Source: Micromonospora narathiwatensis (GTDB taxonomy: Bacteria > Actinomycetota > Actinomycetes > Mycobacteriales > Micromonosporaceae). Taken from it: 64,000 nt of DNA. The stretch spans positions 4,650,001-4,714,000 of the forward strand of contig NZ_LT594324.1 of NCBI RefSeq assembly GCF_900089605.1, given 5' to 3'. This document shows positions 22,536 through 36,781 of the stretch, piece by piece. Each line of letters begins with the position of its first letter. Within the stretch, counting starts at the first letter, position 1. The notes beneath the pieces are model-generated. The model worked only from the letters and a program-made list of their open reading frames with translations, was not told where the DNA came from and did no database searches. Both the position numbers and the translations under genes were made by a program.

Positions 22536-22613
22536 GCCCCCATCATGCCCCGACAACGTCGGCCCTGACCGTCACGTGTCGACCACCGACGGCCTCGCCC
22601 ACCGTCCGTGACG

Positions 22614-22649
22614 CGACGAGGCCCCCGGCGGGTGCCGGGGGCCTCGTCG
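22614..22649 (-). terminator. Strong hairpin terminator after rpoC
   Basis: Perfect 16-bp arms at 22614-22629 and 22634-22649 around a 4-base loop, starting 10 bases beyond the rpoC stop. It is one of the strongest hairpins in the window and should end the rpoB-rpoC transcript. Confidence 0.85.
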
Positions 22650-22659
22650 TTGCTGTTGC

Positions 22660-25600
22660 TTAGCGGTACGACCCGAAGTCGAAGTCGTCCAGCGGCACCG
22701 CCTGGCCGCTGGCCGGCCCGAAGCCGTAGTCGGTCTCCGGGTAGCCGGTCATCGAGTAGACCTTGGCCTTCGCCTCCTCGGTCGGCTCGACCCGGATGTT
22801 GCGGTACTTGCTGATGCCCGTACCGGCCGGGATGAGCTTACCGATGATCACGTTCTCCTTGAGGCCGATCAGCGAGTCGCTGCGGGCGTGGATCGCCGCG
22901 TCCGTCAGCACCCGGGTGGTCTCCTGGAAGGAGGCCGCCGACAGCCAGGAGTCCGTGGCCAGCGATGCCTTGGTGATACCCATCAGCACCGGGCGACCCG
23001 CGGCGGGCTCGCCGCCCTCGGAGACGAGTCGGCGGTTCTCCGACTCGAAGAGCGCCCGGTCGACCAGCACGCCCGGCAGGAACTCGGTCGAGCCGGAGTC
23101 GATGACCGTCACCCGCTTCAGCATCTGGCGGATGATGATCTCGATGTGCTTGTCGTGGATGAGCACACCCTGCGAACGGTAGACCTCCTGGACCTCCTGG
23201 GTCAGGTGGACCTGGACCGCGCGCGGGCCGAGGATGCGCAGCAGCTCGTGCGGGTCGATGGTGCCCTCGGTGAGCTTCTCGCCGACCTCGACGTGGTCGC
23301 CGTCGTGAGCCCGCAGCCGGACCCGCTTGGAGATCTTGTCGTAGACGATCTCGTCGCTGCCGTCGTCCGGCACCACGATGATCTTCCGCGACCGCTCGCC
23401 GTCCTCGATCCGGATCCGACCCGGGGTGTCGGCGATGGGCGCCTTACCCTTCGGGATCCGGGCCTCGAAGATCTCCTGGACACGGGGCAGACCCTGGGTG
23501 ATGTCCTCACCCGCGACACCACCGGTGTGGAAGGTACGCATCGTCAGCTGCGTACCCGGCTCACCGATCGACTGGGCGGCGATGATGCCGACCGCCTCGC
23601 CGACGTCCACGGTCTTGCCGGTCGGCAGCGAGCGGCCGTAGCACGCACCGCAGACGCCCAGCTTCGACTCGCAGGTGAGCACGCTGCGCACCCGGACGGT
23701 CTCCACCCCGGCCGCGACGATCCGGTCGACGCCGATCGAGTTGATGTCCTGACCCCGCTCGGCCACCAGGTTGCCGTCCGGCCCCTTGATGTCGTCGGCC
23801 AGGGTACGGGCGTGCACGCTGGTCTCGGCGTGCTCGTGCACGACGAGAGTGCCGTCGAGCCGCTGACCGATCTGCATCGGGATGGCCCGGTCGGTGCCGC
23901 AGTCCTCCTCGCGGATGATGACGTCCTGCGAGACGTCCACCAGACGCCGGGTCAGGTAACCCGAGTCGGCGGTACGCAGGGCGGTGTCCGCGAGACCCTT
24001 CCGGGCGCCGTGCGTGGAGATGAAGTACTCCAGCACGGACAGACCCTCCCGGTACGAGGCCTTGATGGGCCGCGGGATGATCTCACCCTTCGGGTTGGCC
24101 ACCAGACCACGGATCGCCGCGATCTGCCGGAGCTGGAGCAGGTTACCGCGGGCACCCGAGTTGATCATCTTCCACAGCGGGTTCTCCTGCGGCAGCGCGG
24201 TGTCCATCTCCTTGGCGACCTCGTTTGTCGCCTTGGTCCAGATCTCGATGAGCTCGCCGCGGCGCTCCTCGGCGGTCATCAGACCACGCTGGTACTGCTT
24301 GTCGATCCGGTCGGCTTCCTTCTCGTACCGCTCCAGGATCTCCCGCTTCCGCGGCGGAGCGATGACGTCCTCCATGCCGATGGTGACGCCGGACCAGGTG
24401 GCCCAGTGGAAACCGGCCTCCTTGAGCCCGTCCAGGGTGGCCGCGAGGGCCACCTTCGGGAAGCGCTCGGCGAGGTCGTTGACGATCGCGGAGAGCTGGC
24501 CCTTGCGGATCTCGTAGTTCACGAAGCGGTAGCCCTGCGGCAGCGTCTCGTTGAACAGGACCCGGCCCAGGGTGGTCTCCACCGTCACCGGCTCGCCCTC
24601 GACCCAGCCCTCGGGCGCGACCCACGGCTCGGCGCCGGCGCCGTTGTCGACCCCGACGATGCCGCGCAGCCGGATCCTGACCGGGGCCTGCAGGTGCAGC
24701 TCGCCGTTGTCGTACGCCATCCGGGCCTCGGCGTCCGAGCTGAACGCCCGGCCCTCGCCCACCCCACCCGGGGTGAGGTGGGTGAGGTGGTAGAGACCGA
24801 TGACCATGTCCTGGGTGGGCATGGTGACCGGCTTGCCGTCGGCCGGCTTGAGGATGTTGTTCGACGACAGCATCAGGATCCGCGCCTCGGCCTGGGCCTC
24901 GGCGGAGAGCGGCACGTGGACCGCCATCTGGTCACCGTCGAAGTCGGCGTTGAACGCGGTGCAGACCAGCGGGTGGATCTGGATGGCCTTGCCCTCGACC
25001 AGCTGCGGCTCGAAGGCCTGGATACCCAGCCGGTGCAGGGTCGGCGCCCGGTTCAGCAGCACCGGGTGCTCGCCGATGACCTCCTCCAGCACGTCCCACA
25101 CGACCGGCCGCTGCCGCTCGACCATCCGCTTGGCGGACTTGATGTTCTGCGCGTGGTTGAGGTCGACCAGCCGCTTCATCACGAACGGCTTGAACAGCTC
25201 CAGCGCCATCTGCTTGGGCAGGCCGCACTGGTGCAGCTTGAGCTTCGGGCCGACCACGATGACCGAACGGCCGGAGTAGTCGACGCGCTTGCCCAGCAGG
25301 TTCTGGCGGAACCGGCCCTGCTTGCCCTTGAGCATGTCGGAGAGCGACTTCAGCGGGCGGTTGCCCGGACCGGTGACCGGCCGACCACGGCGGCCGTTGT
25401 CGAACAGCGCGTCGACGGCCTCCTGGAGCATCCGCTTCTCGTTGTTGACGATGATCTCGGGCGCGCCGAGGTCGATCAGTCGCTTGAGGCGGTTGTTCCG
25501 GTTGATCACCCGGCGGTACAGGTCGTTCAGGTCGGAGGTCGCGAAGCGGCCACCGTCGAGCTGCACCATCGGACGCAGGTCCGGCGGGATGACCGGGACG

Positions 25601-26547
25601 CAGTCCAGCACCATGCCGAGCGGCGAGTTGCGGGTGTTCTGGAACGCCGCGACGACCTTCAGCCGCTTGAGCGCCCGGATCTTCCGCTGGCCCTTGCCGG
25701 AGCGGATGGTCTCGCGCAGGCTCTCGGCCTCGGCCTCGAGGTCCATGTTCTGCACCAGCGCCTTGATGGCCTCGGCACCCATCGCACCGGTGAAGTACTC
25801 GCCGAAACGGTCCCGCAGCTCGCGGTAGAGCAGCTCGTCGGTGACCAGCTGCTTCGGCTCCAGCTTGCGGAAGGTGTCGAGGACCTCGTCGAGGCGGTCG
25901 ATCTCGCGCTGGGCCCGGTCGCGGATCTGGCGCATCTCGCGCTCTCCGCCCTCCTTGACCTTGCGCCGGACGTCCGCCTTCGCGCCCTCGGCCTCCAGCT
26001 CGGCCAGGTCGGCCTCGAGCTTGGCGGCCCGCTTCTCGATCTCCGAGTCGCGGCTGTTCTCGGCCTGCCGCTTCTCGGCCAGGATCTCGTTCTCGATGGT
26101 CGAGAGGTCACGGTGACGCGCCTCGGCGTCCACGCTCGTCACGACGTACGAGGCGAAGTAGATGATCTTTTCGAGGTCCTTCGGGGCGAGGTCCAGCAGG
26201 TAGCCCAGCCGGCTCGGCACGCCCTTGAAGTACCAGATGTGGGTCACCGGAGCGGCCAGCTCGATGTGGCCCATCCGCTCCCGGCGAACCTTGGAGCGGG
26301 TCACCTCGACGCCGCAGCGCTCGCAGATGATGCCCTTGAAGCGGACCCGCTTGTACTTACCGCAGTAGCACTCCCAGTCCCGCTGCGGACCGAAGATCTT
26401 CTCGCAGAAGAGCCCGTCCTTCTCCGGCTTCAGGGTGCGGTAGTTGATGGTCTCGGGCTTCTTGACCTCGCCGTGGGACCACTGACGGATGTCGTCGGCG
26501 GTGGCGAGGCCGATGCGCAGCTCGTCGAAGAAGTTGACGTCGAGCAC
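22660..26547 (-). CDS. rpoC: RNA polymerase subunit beta'
   Basis: Catalytic subunit of RNA polymerase. 1295 residues, the usual actinobacterial length. The first zinc site [19 protein letters not shown] lies near residues 60-78, the active-site loop [12 protein letters not shown] near residue 535, and the second zinc site around [14 protein letters not shown] near 900. It starts with GTG at 26547-26545, with GGGGA four bases upstream. It follows rpoB by 81 bases and ends 10 bases before a strong terminator. Confidence 0.99.
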   Translation of the reverse strand: MLDVNFFDELRIGLATADDIRQWSHGEVKKPETINYRTLKPEKDGLFCEKIFGPQRDWECYCGKYKRVRFKGIICERCGVEVTRSKVRRERMGHIELAAPVTHIWYFKGVPSRLGYLLDLAPKDLEKIIYFASYVVTSVDAEARHRDLSTIENEILAEKRQAENSRDSEIEKRAAKLEADLAELEAEGAKADVRRKVKEGGEREMRQIRDRAQREIDRLDEVLDTFRKLEPKQLVTDELLYRELRDRFGEYFTGAMGAEAIKALVQNMDLEAEAESLRETIRSGKGQRKIRALKRLKVVAAFQNTRNSPLGMVLDCVPVIPPDLRPMVQLDGGRFATSDLNDLYRRVINRNNRLKRLIDLGAPEIIVNNEKRMLQEAVDALFDNGRRGRPVTGPGNRPLKSLSDMLKGKQGRFRQNLLGKRVDYSGRSVIVVGPKLKLHQCGLPKQMALELFKPFVMKRLVDLNHAQNIKSAKRMVERQRPVVWDVLEEVIGEHPVLLNRAPTLHRLGIQAFEPQLVEGKAIQIHPLVCTAFNADFDGDQMAVHVPLSAEAQAEARILMLSSNNILKPADGKPVTMPTQDMVIGLYHLTHLTPGGVGEGRAFSSDAEARMAYDNGELHLQAPVRIRLRGIVGVDNGAGAEPWVAPEGWVEGEPVTVETTLGRVLFNETLPQGYRFVNYEIRKGQLSAIVNDLAERFPKVALAATLDGLKEAGFHWATWSGVTIGMEDVIAPPRKREILERYEKEADRIDKQYQRGLMTAEERRGELIEIWTKATNEVAKEMDTALPQENPLWKMINSGARGNLLQLRQIAAIRGLVANPKGEIIPRPIKASYREGLSVLEYFISTHGARKGLADTALRTADSGYLTRRLVDVSQDVIIREEDCGTDRAIPMQIGQRLDGTLVVHEHAETSVHARTLADDIKGPDGNLVAERGQDINSIGVDRIVAAGVETVRVRSVLTCESKLGVCGACYGRSLPTGKTVDVGEAVGIIAAQSIGEPGTQLTMRTFHTGGVAGEDITQGLPRVQEIFEARIPKGKAPIADTPGRIRIEDGERSRKIIVVPDDGSDEIVYDKISKRVRLRAHDGDHVEVGEKLTEGTIDPHELLRILGPRAVQVHLTQEVQEVYRSQGVLIHDKHIEIIIRQMLKRVTVIDSGSTEFLPGVLVDRALFESENRRLVSEGGEPAAGRPVLMGITKASLATDSWLSAASFQETTRVLTDAAIHARSDSLIGLKENVIIGKLIPAGTGISKYRNIRVEPTEEAKAKVYSMTGYPETDYGFGPASGQAVPLDDFDFGSYR

Positions 26548-26628
26548 TATGTCCCCTATGTCGTCGTCTGTACTGCCTAGCTAACCGGCGGGGTCGGGAG
26601 CCGGCGGACCGGCTCCCGACCACTCACC

Positions 26629-30060
<3,432 letters not shown>

Positions 30061-30187
30061 GATGCGTCCTTCCGAGGACCGGTGCTGCATAACGGCTGGT
30101 ACGCGTGCACTCCAATGACCCCACCAGAAATAGCCGTAATCGGACATTTCCGAGCAGGGGTCGATTCGGAAGGCAGCGCAAACTAGC

Positions 30188-30216
30188 AGTGTAGCCGAGA
30201 GGCTAACCGCTGTCCA
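30188..30216 (-). promoter_or_regulatory. Probable rpoB promoter
   Basis: On the minus strand TGGACA (30216-30211) and TACACT (30193-30188) are separated by exactly 17 bases, close to the vegetative sigma consensus. Transcription would start near 30181, giving a leader of about 120 bases before the TTG start. The 320 bases between this promoter and the rplL terminator show no gene. Confidence 0.6.
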
Positions 30217-30543
30217 GCCCACCCCGCAGGTCGTCGCGGAACTTTGCCTCGGGACCCTGAAAACCGGGTCTACCGGGCCGCTCGGAACGCGACGTTCCTG
30301 CCGGGCCGCTCGGGTGCCGCGGGCCATGGTGCTGCCGCTGCCATTACCCGAGAGGTGGCCGTTGCAAGCGCGGAAGGTCTTGCTGGTGTCAGCGTGCCTG
30401 TCAGCCTGGTGTCGCGTCAAGGGCCGGTTACCGGTTGAGGTTGCTTTCCCCCCGACGGACTACCGACAGCCGTCGCCTCCAGGCCCCACCGCAGGCGCTG
30501 AACGCCCTGCTCACGCCGCTTACACCGAGCACCCGAACCCACA

Positions 30544-30579
30544 GCGGGCGGTGATCCGGGATCCCGGATCACCGCCCGC
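30544..30579 (-). terminator. Hairpin terminator after rplL
   Basis: Perfect 16-bp arms (30544-30559, 30564-30579) with a GATC loop, 59 bases beyond the rplL stop. It should end the rplJ-rplL transcript before rpoB, which has its own promoter. Confidence 0.8.
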
Positions 30580-30637
30580 CACGACGCGGTGTGCCCCGGC
30601 TCACGTGAGCCGGACGCGCGTCAGGTCGACCTCAAGG

Positions 30638-31021
30638 TCACTTGAGGGTGACCTTGGCGCCCTCGCCCTCGAGCTTGGCCTTGGCCTTGTCGGCGGTCTC
30701 CTTGTTGACCTTCTCCAGGACCGCCTTCGGCGCGGCCTCGACCAGGTCCTTGGCCTCCTTCAGGCCCAGGCCGGTCAGCTCGCGCACGACCTTGATGACC
30801 TGGATCTTCTTGCCACCGTCGGCGTCGAGGACGACGTCGAACTCGTCCTTCTCCGGCTCGGCCTCCGCGGCGGCGGCGGCCGGGGCACCCGCGGCCACGG
30901 CGACCGGGGCGGCGGCGGTGACCTCGAAGGTCTCCTCGAACTGCTTCACGAACTCGGAGAGCTCGATCAGCGTCATCTCCTTGAACGCGTCGAGCAGCTC
31001 GTCGGTGCTGAGCTTCGCCAT
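30638..31021 (-). CDS. rplL: 50S ribosomal protein L7/L12 (bL12)
   Basis: Stalk protein that recruits translational GTPases. 127 residues: N-terminal dimerisation helices ([20 protein letters not shown]), an alanine-rich hinge at about residues 36-53, and the globular C-terminal domain with the factor-binding helix [23 protein letters not shown] at 31021-31019, 55 bases after rplJ. Confidence 0.98.
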   Translation of the reverse strand: MAKLSTDELLDAFKEMTLIELSEFVKQFEETFEVTAAAPVAVAAGAPAAAAAEAEPEKDEFDVVLDADGGKKIQVIKVVRELTGLGLKEAKDLVEAAPKAVLEKVNKETADKAKAKLEGEGAKVTLK

Positions 31022-31076
31022 GTCTGGCGTCCTTTCCTGAATGGTTTAACTAAGAACGTGGGTGCGCCGCGGGGCC

Positions 31077-31622
31077 TCAGGCCGCCTCGGCGCCCTCCTT
31101 CTCGCGCTTGTCCTGCAGGGCGGCCGCCAGACGCGCGGTCTTGGCGAGCGGAGCCTGGAACAGGGCCGCGGCCTTGCTCAGGTTGCCCTTCATGGCGCCG
31201 GCCAGCTTCGCCAGCAGCACCTCGCGGGACTCCAGGTCGGCGAGCTTCGTGACCTCGGCCGCGGAAATGGCCTTGCCCTCGAAGACACCGCCCTTGATGA
31301 CGAGCTTCGGGTTGGCCTTCGCGAATTCGCGAAGCCCCTTCGCCGCCTCGACGACGTCGCCCGAAACGAAAGTCAGCGCGGTAGGACCGGTGAACAGCTC
31401 GTCGAGGCCGGAGATGCCCGCCTCGGTCGCCGCACGCTTGGCCAGCGTGTTCTTCGCGACCGTGTAGCTGGTCTCCTTGCCGAGCGAGCGCCGCAGCTGG
31501 GTGAGCTGGGAAACCGTGAGCCCGCGGTACTCGGTCAGCACGGTGGCCCCCGCGTTGCGGAAGCTCTCGGTCAGCTCGGCGACGGCCGTGGCCTTGTCAG
31601 CCCGGATCGGCTTGTCCGCCAT
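31077..31622 (-). CDS. rplJ: 50S ribosomal protein L10 (uL10)
   Basis: Base of the L7/L12 stalk and the regulator that, with L12, binds its own mRNA leader. 181 residues from ATG 31622-31620, with GAGGAGG just upstream. The core [20 protein letters not shown] and the C-terminal alanine-rich helix that holds L12 dimers are present. An L10-type leader and an attenuator lie upstream. Confidence 0.97.
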   Translation of the reverse strand: MADKPIRADKATAVAELTESFRNAGATVLTEYRGLTVSQLTQLRRSLGKETSYTVAKNTLAKRAATEAGISGLDELFTGPTALTFVSGDVVEAAKGLREFAKANPKLVIKGGVFEGKAISAAEVTKLADLESREVLLAKLAGAMKGNLSKAAALFQAPLAKTARLAAALQDKREKEGAEAA

Positions 31623-31702
31623 GTCCCTCCTCTCTCGTTACTCGGAGCTGGTACGCCGCAACGAGCGGACGCTCGCGACGGCGCGGAGGCATCACAACAA
31701 CG

Positions 31703-31732
31703 AGAAAAGCCCCGGCGCAGGGCGCACGGGGC
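31703..31732 (-). terminator. Attenuator hairpin in the rplJ leader
   Basis: On the minus strand GCCCCG-T-GCGC-CCT-GCGC-CGGGGC (31732-31709) is followed at once by TTTTCT (31708-31703), a textbook intrinsic terminator and the only one in the window with a real U-run. It lies between the L10-binding leader and the rplJ start, 81 bases before the ATG, so it probably acts as a regulated attenuator. Confidence 0.7.
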
Positions 31733-31791
31733 GAGGGCCGGCACAACGGACGCGGTCGGCGGACCACGTACAGCGCCGATTTTCGCTTGCC

Positions 31792-31863
31792 GCCCTGCGC
31801 GGGTCGCCCGTCATCGCGGAACCTTCGACCGTGCCGGGGCACGGTGACCAGCGGTCTCTGGGT
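31792..31863 (-). ncRNA. L10 leader (ribosomal protein leader motif)
   Basis: On the minus strand the run CCAGAGACCGCTGGTCACC, a GC-rich stem (CCGTGCC/GGCACGG), GAAGG, and later GACCCGCGCAGG reproduces the order of conserved blocks in the L10 leader family, which forms a kink-turn bound by the L10-(L12)4 complex. It lies about 7 bases past the predicted transcription start and about 60 before the attenuator, as expected for autogenous control of rplJ-rplL. Confidence 0.72.
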
Positions 31864-31877
31864 GGAACTACCTGGCA

Positions 31878-31907
31878 AGGGTACGCGACGTGACCGGGTA
31901 GCACCAA
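31878..31907 (-). promoter_or_regulatory. Probable rplJ promoter
   Basis: TTGGTG (31907-31902), an 18-base spacer and TACCCT (31883-31878) on the minus strand. Transcription would start near 31870, just before the L10 leader motif, which supports the assignment. Confidence 0.55.
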
Positions 31908-31958
31908 ATCGGCGCTGGAGTGCCATGGGTCACCCTTCGGTCGCCGACCCGAGCAGCC

Positions 31959-32648
31959 TCAGGCGCGGGTACGGCGCCCCTGGGCGTAGCCGGCGAGCGC
32001 CACCGCCGCCCAGGCCAGCGCCCAGCCGGTCAGCAGCAGGCCGGTCGGGACCGCCAGCTCGCCCGTCAGCGCCCGCGCGGTCGGCATCACCGGCGGCGCC
32101 AGCCACGGCGCCACCGAGCCGCTCAGCCCCAGAACCAGGGCGCCGACCGCACCGATCGTCAACACCGCGACGCCGTACCCGGCGCTGCGGGTGATCACCC
32201 GGCTGGCCAGTGCGCCCAGCGCCACCGCGGCGGGCAGGGCGAGCAGGTGGGCCCAGATGCCGAGGGCGATCCCGGCGGGCACCGACCGACCGCCGGGCGG
32301 ATTCTGGCCGGTCACCCCGCCGACCAGCCACGGGAAGACCACCGCCAGGACCACCGTGCCGAGCCCGGCCACCGCGGCCGCGACCAGGCCGGCAACCTGC
32401 TCGCGGGCCGGGCCGACCACCACCCGCGCCAGCCGGCGCTGCACGTCCGGCTCCACGTCCAGCAGGATCTTCGTCTGCCACGCCAGCAGCGGGAAGAGCA
32501 CAACCGCCGAGACGCCGTACGCCTCCGCCGGCTGGGCCCGGCCGCCGCCGTAGAGGACGCCGAGGGCCAGCAGGCCGGCCAGCACCGGTGCCAGCGCGTG
32601 CCCGGTACGCAGGAAGCCCGCCAGCCGCAGCCGGACCAGCGCGGTCAC
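31959..32648 (-). CDS. ABC exporter membrane subunit
   Basis: 229 residues from GTG 32648-32646, with GGGAGG seven bases upstream. About six hydrophobic segments cover most of the chain (for example ALAPVLAGLLALGVLYGGG, VAGLVAAAVAGLGTVVLAVV), consistent with an ABC-2-like permease. It begins in a GTGA overlap with the stop of the ATPase gene, so both subunits are made together. Substrate unknown. The 36 bases to its left lead into the rplJ promoter region. Confidence 0.75.
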   Translation of the reverse strand: MTALVRLRLAGFLRTGHALAPVLAGLLALGVLYGGGRAQPAEAYGVSAVVLFPLLAWQTKILLDVEPDVQRRLARVVVGPAREQVAGLVAAAVAGLGTVVLAVVFPWLVGGVTGQNPPGGRSVPAGIALGIWAHLLALPAAVALGALASRVITRSAGYGVAVLTIGAVGALVLGLSGSVAPWLAPPVMPTARALTGELAVPTGLLLTGWALAWAAVALAGYAQGRRTRA

Positions 32649-33724
32649 CGGGTCACCTCCCGAGCCGGACCGGTCAGGTCCCGCCCGGCCAGCACCCCGG
32701 CGTCCGGCGGAGCCGGAGCCGGCTCGACCGGGATCGGGGCGTCGACCGTCGGGCCACCACCCGGCCTGGGGCCGGCCGCCTGCGCAGACCCGATGCCGGG
32801 CCATGGGCCGTTCGCGGGAGACGAAACGGCATCGGCCGGCGGCACCGCGGATCGCGCCGCGGGAGGCGAGGCGGCATCGGCCAGCGGCGCCACGGCGGGA
32901 GGTGAGGCGGCGTCGGTCGGCGGTGCCGCGACGGGTCGCGGGGTGGCGTCGGGGGGCGGCCCGGGATCGGGTCGCGTGGCGGGAGGCGGGGCGGCGTGCT
33001 CGCGTACCCGGAGGACGTGGTGCCCGTCGGCGCGCAACCGGGCGACGGCGGCGGCGACCCCGGCGGCCGGGACCGCCAGTTCGACCACCGCCATGGCCGT
33101 GTCGCCCGACGACGCCTGCTCGGTCACCGTGCCGTCGGCGACCGTCCACCGCCGGGCGCCGGGCAGCCGGACGGTCTCACCACGGTGGTCGCTGACCAGG
33201 ACCGTGCCGCCGTCGGCCAGCACCTCGTCGATGAACACCGGCACCAGCTCGCGGGCGGCGGCGTCCAGACCCTCCCAGGGCTCGTCGAGGACGAGCAGGC
33301 CGGGCCGCCGCAGCAGCGCCTGGGCCAGGCCGACCTTCTGGGCGGTGCCCTTCGACAACCGGGGCAACCGGACCTCCCAGAACCGGGCCAGACCGAGCCG
33401 GTCGACCCAGTGCCGCACCGCCCGGTCCGTCGCCGGACCGGAGAGACCGGCGACCCGGCCCATCGCGGCGAGGTACTGCGCCACGGTGAACGGCTGGTCG
33501 GCGGGGAAACGCTCCGGCACCCAGCCGACGGCGGCGGGCCGGTCGACCACCCGGCCGCGGGTCGGCCGGAGCCCGCCCGCGGTGAGTTGGAGCAGCGTCG
33601 ACTTGCCCGCCCCGTTGCGCCCGAGCACCACCGCGGCCTCGCCCGGACCGATCCGCACCTCGGTCTGCCGCAACACCCACGGGCCGCGCCGGTGATAGCG
33701 CAACCAGACGTTCTCCAGCCGCAT
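32645..33724 (-). CDS. ABC transporter ATP-binding protein with a proline-rich tail
   Basis: 359 residues from ATG 33724-33722 (MRLENVWLRYHRRGPWVLRQ). Walker A GRNGAGKST at 35-43, signature LSKGT at 123-127 (shorter than LSGGQ but in place), Walker B LLVLDEPW at 143-150, H-loop SDHRGE near 180. A ferredoxin-like segment (AMAVVELAVPAAGVAAAVAR) follows, then about 110 residues rich in P, A and D with repeated DAASPPA units, an unusual low-complexity tail. It lies between rplA and rplJ with the permease gene overlapping its end. Confidence 0.85.
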   Translation of the reverse strand: MRLENVWLRYHRRGPWVLRQTEVRIGPGEAAVVLGRNGAGKSTLLQLTAGGLRPTRGRVVDRPAAVGWVPERFPADQPFTVAQYLAAMGRVAGLSGPATDRAVRHWVDRLGLARFWEVRLPRLSKGTAQKVGLAQALLRRPGLLVLDEPWEGLDAAARELVPVFIDEVLADGGTVLVSDHRGETVRLPGARRWTVADGTVTEQASSGDTAMAVVELAVPAAGVAAAVARLRADGHHVLRVREHAAPPPATRPDPGPPPDATPRPVAAPPTDAASPPAVAPLADAASPPAARSAVPPADAVSSPANGPWPGIGSAQAAGPRPGGGPTVDAPIPVEPAPAPPDAGVLAGRDLTGPAREVTR

Positions 33725-33754
33725 GCGGCAAGCCTGCCACAGCCGACAGACGAA

Positions 33755-33786
33755 CAGGGCCCCGCCACGTGGGTGGCGGGGCCCTG
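33755..33786 (-). terminator. Hairpin terminator after rplA
   Basis: Perfect 14-bp arms (33755-33768, 33773-33786) around a GTGG loop, 16 bases after the rplA stop. It separates the rplK-rplA unit from the ABC transporter genes. Confidence 0.8.
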
Positions 33787-33801
33787 TCAGGGCAGTTGTG
33801 C

Positions 33802-34518
33802 TCAGGCCTCGGCCGAGGCCTCGCTCAGGTTCTTCACCGCGTTCGGGTCGACCGGGACGCCCGGGCCCATGGTGGTGGTGAGGGTGACCTTCTTCAGGTA
33901 CTTGCCCTTGGCCGCGGACGGCTTCGAGCGCAGCACCTCGTCCAGCACCGCCGCGTAGTTGTCGATCAGCTGAGTCTCGGAGAACGAGGCCTTGCCGATG
34001 ATCAGGTGGAGGTTCGAGTGCTTGTCCACCCGGAAGGTGATCTTGCCGCCCTTGATGTCCGAGACGGCCTTGGCGACGTCCATGGTCACCGTGCCGGTCT
34101 TCGGGTTCGGCATCAGGCCGCGCGGGCCCAGGATCCGCGCGATCCGGCCGATCTTGGCCATCTGGTCCGGCGTGGCGATCGCCGCGTCGAAGTCGAGCCA
34201 ACCGCCCTGGATACGGGCGACCAGCTCGTCGGTGCCCACCTCGTCCGCACCCGCGGCGGCGGCCTCCTCGGCCTTCGCCCCGGCGGCGAAGACGATCACG
34301 CGGGCGGTCTTACCGGTGCCGTGCGGCAGGTTGACCGTGCCACGGACCATCTGGTCCGCCTTGCGGGGGTCGACGCCGAGGCGCATGGCGACCTCGACCG
34401 TGGCGTCGAACTTGACGTTGGTGGTCTCCTTGGCCAGCTTGACGGCCTCGGCGGGCGAGTAGAGCTTCGACCGGTCGATGACGTCGGCGGCCTTGCGGTA
34501 GTTCTTGCTGCGCTGCAT
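33802..34518 (-). CDS. rplA: 50S ribosomal protein L1 (uL1)
   Basis: Protein of the mobile L1 stalk involved in E-site tRNA release; in many bacteria it represses its own rplK-rplA mRNA. 238 residues, [20 protein letters not shown] at the start and the signature [23 protein letters not shown] at 34518-34516, 83 bases after rplK. Confidence 0.98.
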   Translation of the reverse strand: MQRSKNYRKAADVIDRSKLYSPAEAVKLAKETTNVKFDATVEVAMRLGVDPRKADQMVRGTVNLPHGTGKTARVIVFAAGAKAEEAAAAGADEVGTDELVARIQGGWLDFDAAIATPDQMAKIGRIARILGPRGLMPNPKTGTVTMDVAKAVSDIKGGKITFRVDKHSNLHLIIGKASFSETQLIDNYAAVLDEVLRSKPSAAKGKYLKKVTLTTTMGPGVPVDPNAVKNLSEASAEA

Positions 34519-34601
34519 GACTTGTTACTCCTGTGGTCTTTGGCGGGCCCGCGACGTCCGCGGCCCTCCCACGAACTGATCGGATGGAGCGCTGACCGAG
34601 G

Positions 34602-35033
34602 TCAGTCGGCGACGTTCAGGCCCATCGACCGGGCGGTGCCGGCGATGATCTTCTCAGCCTGGTCGAGGTCGTTGGCGTTGAGGTCCGACATCTTCTTCTC
34701 GGCGATCTCGCGTACCTGGGCGCGGGTCACCGTGCCGACCTTCTCCTTGTGCGGGACGCCCGAGCCCTTCTGCACACCGGCGGCCTTGATCAGCAGCCGG
34801 GCGGCGGGCGGGGTCTTCAGCACGAAGGTGAAGGTGCGGTCCTCGTAGACGCTGATCTCGGCGGGGACGATGTCGCCCCGCTGCGACTCGGTCTGCGCGT
34901 TGTAGGACTTGCAGAACTCCATGATGTTCACGCCGTGCTGGCCGAGCGCGGGGCCGACCGGCGGCGCCGGGGTGGCCTGGCCCGCCGGCAGCTGAAGCGT
35001 GAACGTCTTGACGAGCTTCTTCTTCGGAGGCAT
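34602..35033 (-). CDS. rplK: 50S ribosomal protein L11 (uL11)
   Basis: GTPase-centre protein and target site for thiopeptides, needed for RelA activation. 143 residues; the proline-rich N-terminal domain ([20 protein letters not shown]) and the C-terminal rRNA-binding domain ending SMGLNVAD are normal. ATG at 35033-35031. Confidence 0.98.
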   Translation of the reverse strand: MPPKKKLVKTFTLQLPAGQATPAPPVGPALGQHGVNIMEFCKSYNAQTESQRGDIVPAEISVYEDRTFTFVLKTPPAARLLIKAAGVQKGSGVPHKEKVGTVTRAQVREIAEKKMSDLNANDLDQAEKIIAGTARSMGLNVAD

Positions 35034-35218
35034 GTCTCTTCCTGGGGCTTGGAACTGGGATTTTCGCCGGCCCGCGGGCGCGCACGGTCAGCGCGGTGCG
35101 GACAGCCGACGTTCTAGGGTAGCGCAGCCGTCGTGCCGCCCTCGGCCGAGGTCCGGCGGGACGGCAGAACGACGCACCGGCGGCGGGCCGGAAGCCCACC
35201 GCCGGCGCGAGGCGTACG

Positions 35219-35941
35219 TCAGATCTTGGCGACCTGGTTGAAGTTCAGCTCGACCGGCGTCTCCCGGCCGAAGATCGACACCAGCACCTTGAGCTTCTGC
35301 TGGTCGGCGTTGATCTCGCTGATCGTCGCCGGCAGCGAAGCGAAGGCACCGTCGGTGACGGTGACCGAGTCGCCGACCTCGAAGTCGAGGACCCTGACCT
35401 CGGGCTTCGCCTTCTTCTCCACGGCCTCGACCGCCGGGGCCAGCCACTTCAGCACCTCGTCGAGGCTCAGCGGCGCCGGCCGGTCGGCCCGGTCGGTCGC
35501 GCCGACGAAGCCGGTGACCCCCGGGGTGTTCCGGACGCAGGAGTAGGACTCGGCGGTCAGCTCCATCCGGACCAGGATGTAGCCCGGGAAGACCTTCGCC
35601 TGGATCTGCGACCGCTTACCGTTCTTGACCTCGACCTCTTCCCGGGTCGGCACCTCGACCTGGTAGATGAAGTCCTCCATGTCGAGGGAGGTGATCCGGG
35701 TCTCGAGGTTGGTCTTGACCTTGTTCTCGTAGCCGGCGTACGAGTGCACCACGTACCAGTCGCCGGGGGCGTAGCGCAGCTTCTGGCGCAGCTCGGCGAC
35801 CGGGTCGAAGTCCTCGTCCGGGGCGGGCTCGGTGGTCGGGAATTCCGGCTCGCTGGCGGCCTCGACCGACTCGTTGTTGGCCGCCGTCGCCACCGTGGAC
35901 TGCTCGCCCGGGGTCTCGGCGGTCTCGTCGTACTCAGGCAC
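35219..35941 (-). CDS. nusG: Transcription elongation factor NusG
   Basis: RNA polymerase-associated elongation factor. 240 residues: an acidic, probably disordered N-terminal extension of about 58 residues typical of actinobacteria, the NGN domain ([20 protein letters not shown]) and a C-terminal KOW domain ([20 protein letters not shown]). It starts with GTG at 35941-35939, with GGAAG upstream, 35 bases after secE. The 185 bases down to rplK contain no gene. Confidence 0.97.
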   Translation of the reverse strand: MPEYDETAETPGEQSTVATAANNESVEAASEPEFPTTEPAPDEDFDPVAELRQKLRYAPGDWYVVHSYAGYENKVKTNLETRITSLDMEDFIYQVEVPTREEVEVKNGKRSQIQAKVFPGYILVRMELTAESYSCVRNTPGVTGFVGATDRADRPAPLSLDEVLKWLAPAVEAVEKKAKPEVRVLDFEVGDSVTVTDGAFASLPATISEINADQQKLKVLVSIFGRETPVELNFNQVAKI

Positions 35942-35976
35942 GCTCGCTCACTTCCGTCACTATGGCTGGTCGCCGG

Positions 35977-36369
35977 TCAGCTGGGGTTGCCGAAGACCCA
36001 CAGCACCGCCTTCGCGAAGCCGTAGTCCAGGCCGGCCACGATCGCCAGCATCACCGCGACGAAGGTGACCACCACGGCCGTGTAGGTCAGCAGCTCCTTG
36101 CGGGTCGGCCAGATGACCTTACGCAGCTCGGCCACGACCTCGCGGAAGAACCGCGCGATACGGGCGAAGAGCCCGATCCGCTCGGTGTCCTTACGGGTCT
36201 TCCGGCCCTCGGTCGAATCGGCACGGGCCCTCTCGCGGGTGGCGGTGCCACCCCGGGTGACCGGCTCGTCCTCGCTCGTGGCGTCGTCTTCGGCCGTGTC
36301 GTCGACGACCGCGTCCTCAGGCAGACGCTCGTCGCCGGCGTCCTCGCCGCGCCGCTTGTTCTCGGCCAC
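35977..36369 (-). CDS. secE: Preprotein translocase subunit SecE
   Basis: Small Sec translocon subunit. 130 residues: an acidic, charged N-terminal region of about 65 residues, the amphipathic segment RIARFFREVVAELRKVIWPT and one membrane span (TAVVVTFVAVMLAIVAGLDY). The K-V-x-W-P motif is the family hallmark. GTG start at 36369-36367 with GGAGGG upstream. Same order secE-nusG-rplK-rplA as in most bacteria. Confidence 0.96.
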   Translation of the reverse strand: MAENKRRGEDAGDERLPEDAVVDDTAEDDATSEDEPVTRGGTATRERARADSTEGRKTRKDTERIGLFARIARFFREVVAELRKVIWPTRKELLTYTAVVVTFVAVMLAIVAGLDYGFAKAVLWVFGNPS

Positions 36370-36581
36370 TTCGCCCTCCGTGCGGGATCTCGGGTCGCAC
36401 GCCGATGGGGCGTGCGCGGCGTGCGGTCACGCCGGCCGGACCAACCGTCCCGCGACGGGCCGCGGCCGGCGGACCGACCGGGAGGGCCCGAATGCCTCGG
36501 AACCACCCCGCCGATGCCACCACCACGGGCCGGGCGCCGCCATACGGCGACGCGACCCACGGAACGGTCAGGCCTGAGGCG

Positions 36582-36654
<73 letters not shown>

Positions 36655-36781
36655 GTGCGACAACTCACCCCAACCCGAACACGCAGTGCCGGGCAGGGGT
36701 CACTTGCCCCACGGCGGACCAGTGTACGGGTAGTCGGGCGACTTTCCCAACCGGTCTACCCCTCGCGCGTCGACAGGCCGG

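Noticed and set aside
22888..26580. 1230-codon plus-strand frame opposite rpoC
   Set aside because: Composition is a mirror of the rpoC codons and there is no ribosome-binding site or family similarity.
30061..30420. Longer N-terminus for rpoB
   Set aside because: The extension contains the predicted promoter and has no family similarity; the TTG at 30060 has a good ribosome-binding site.
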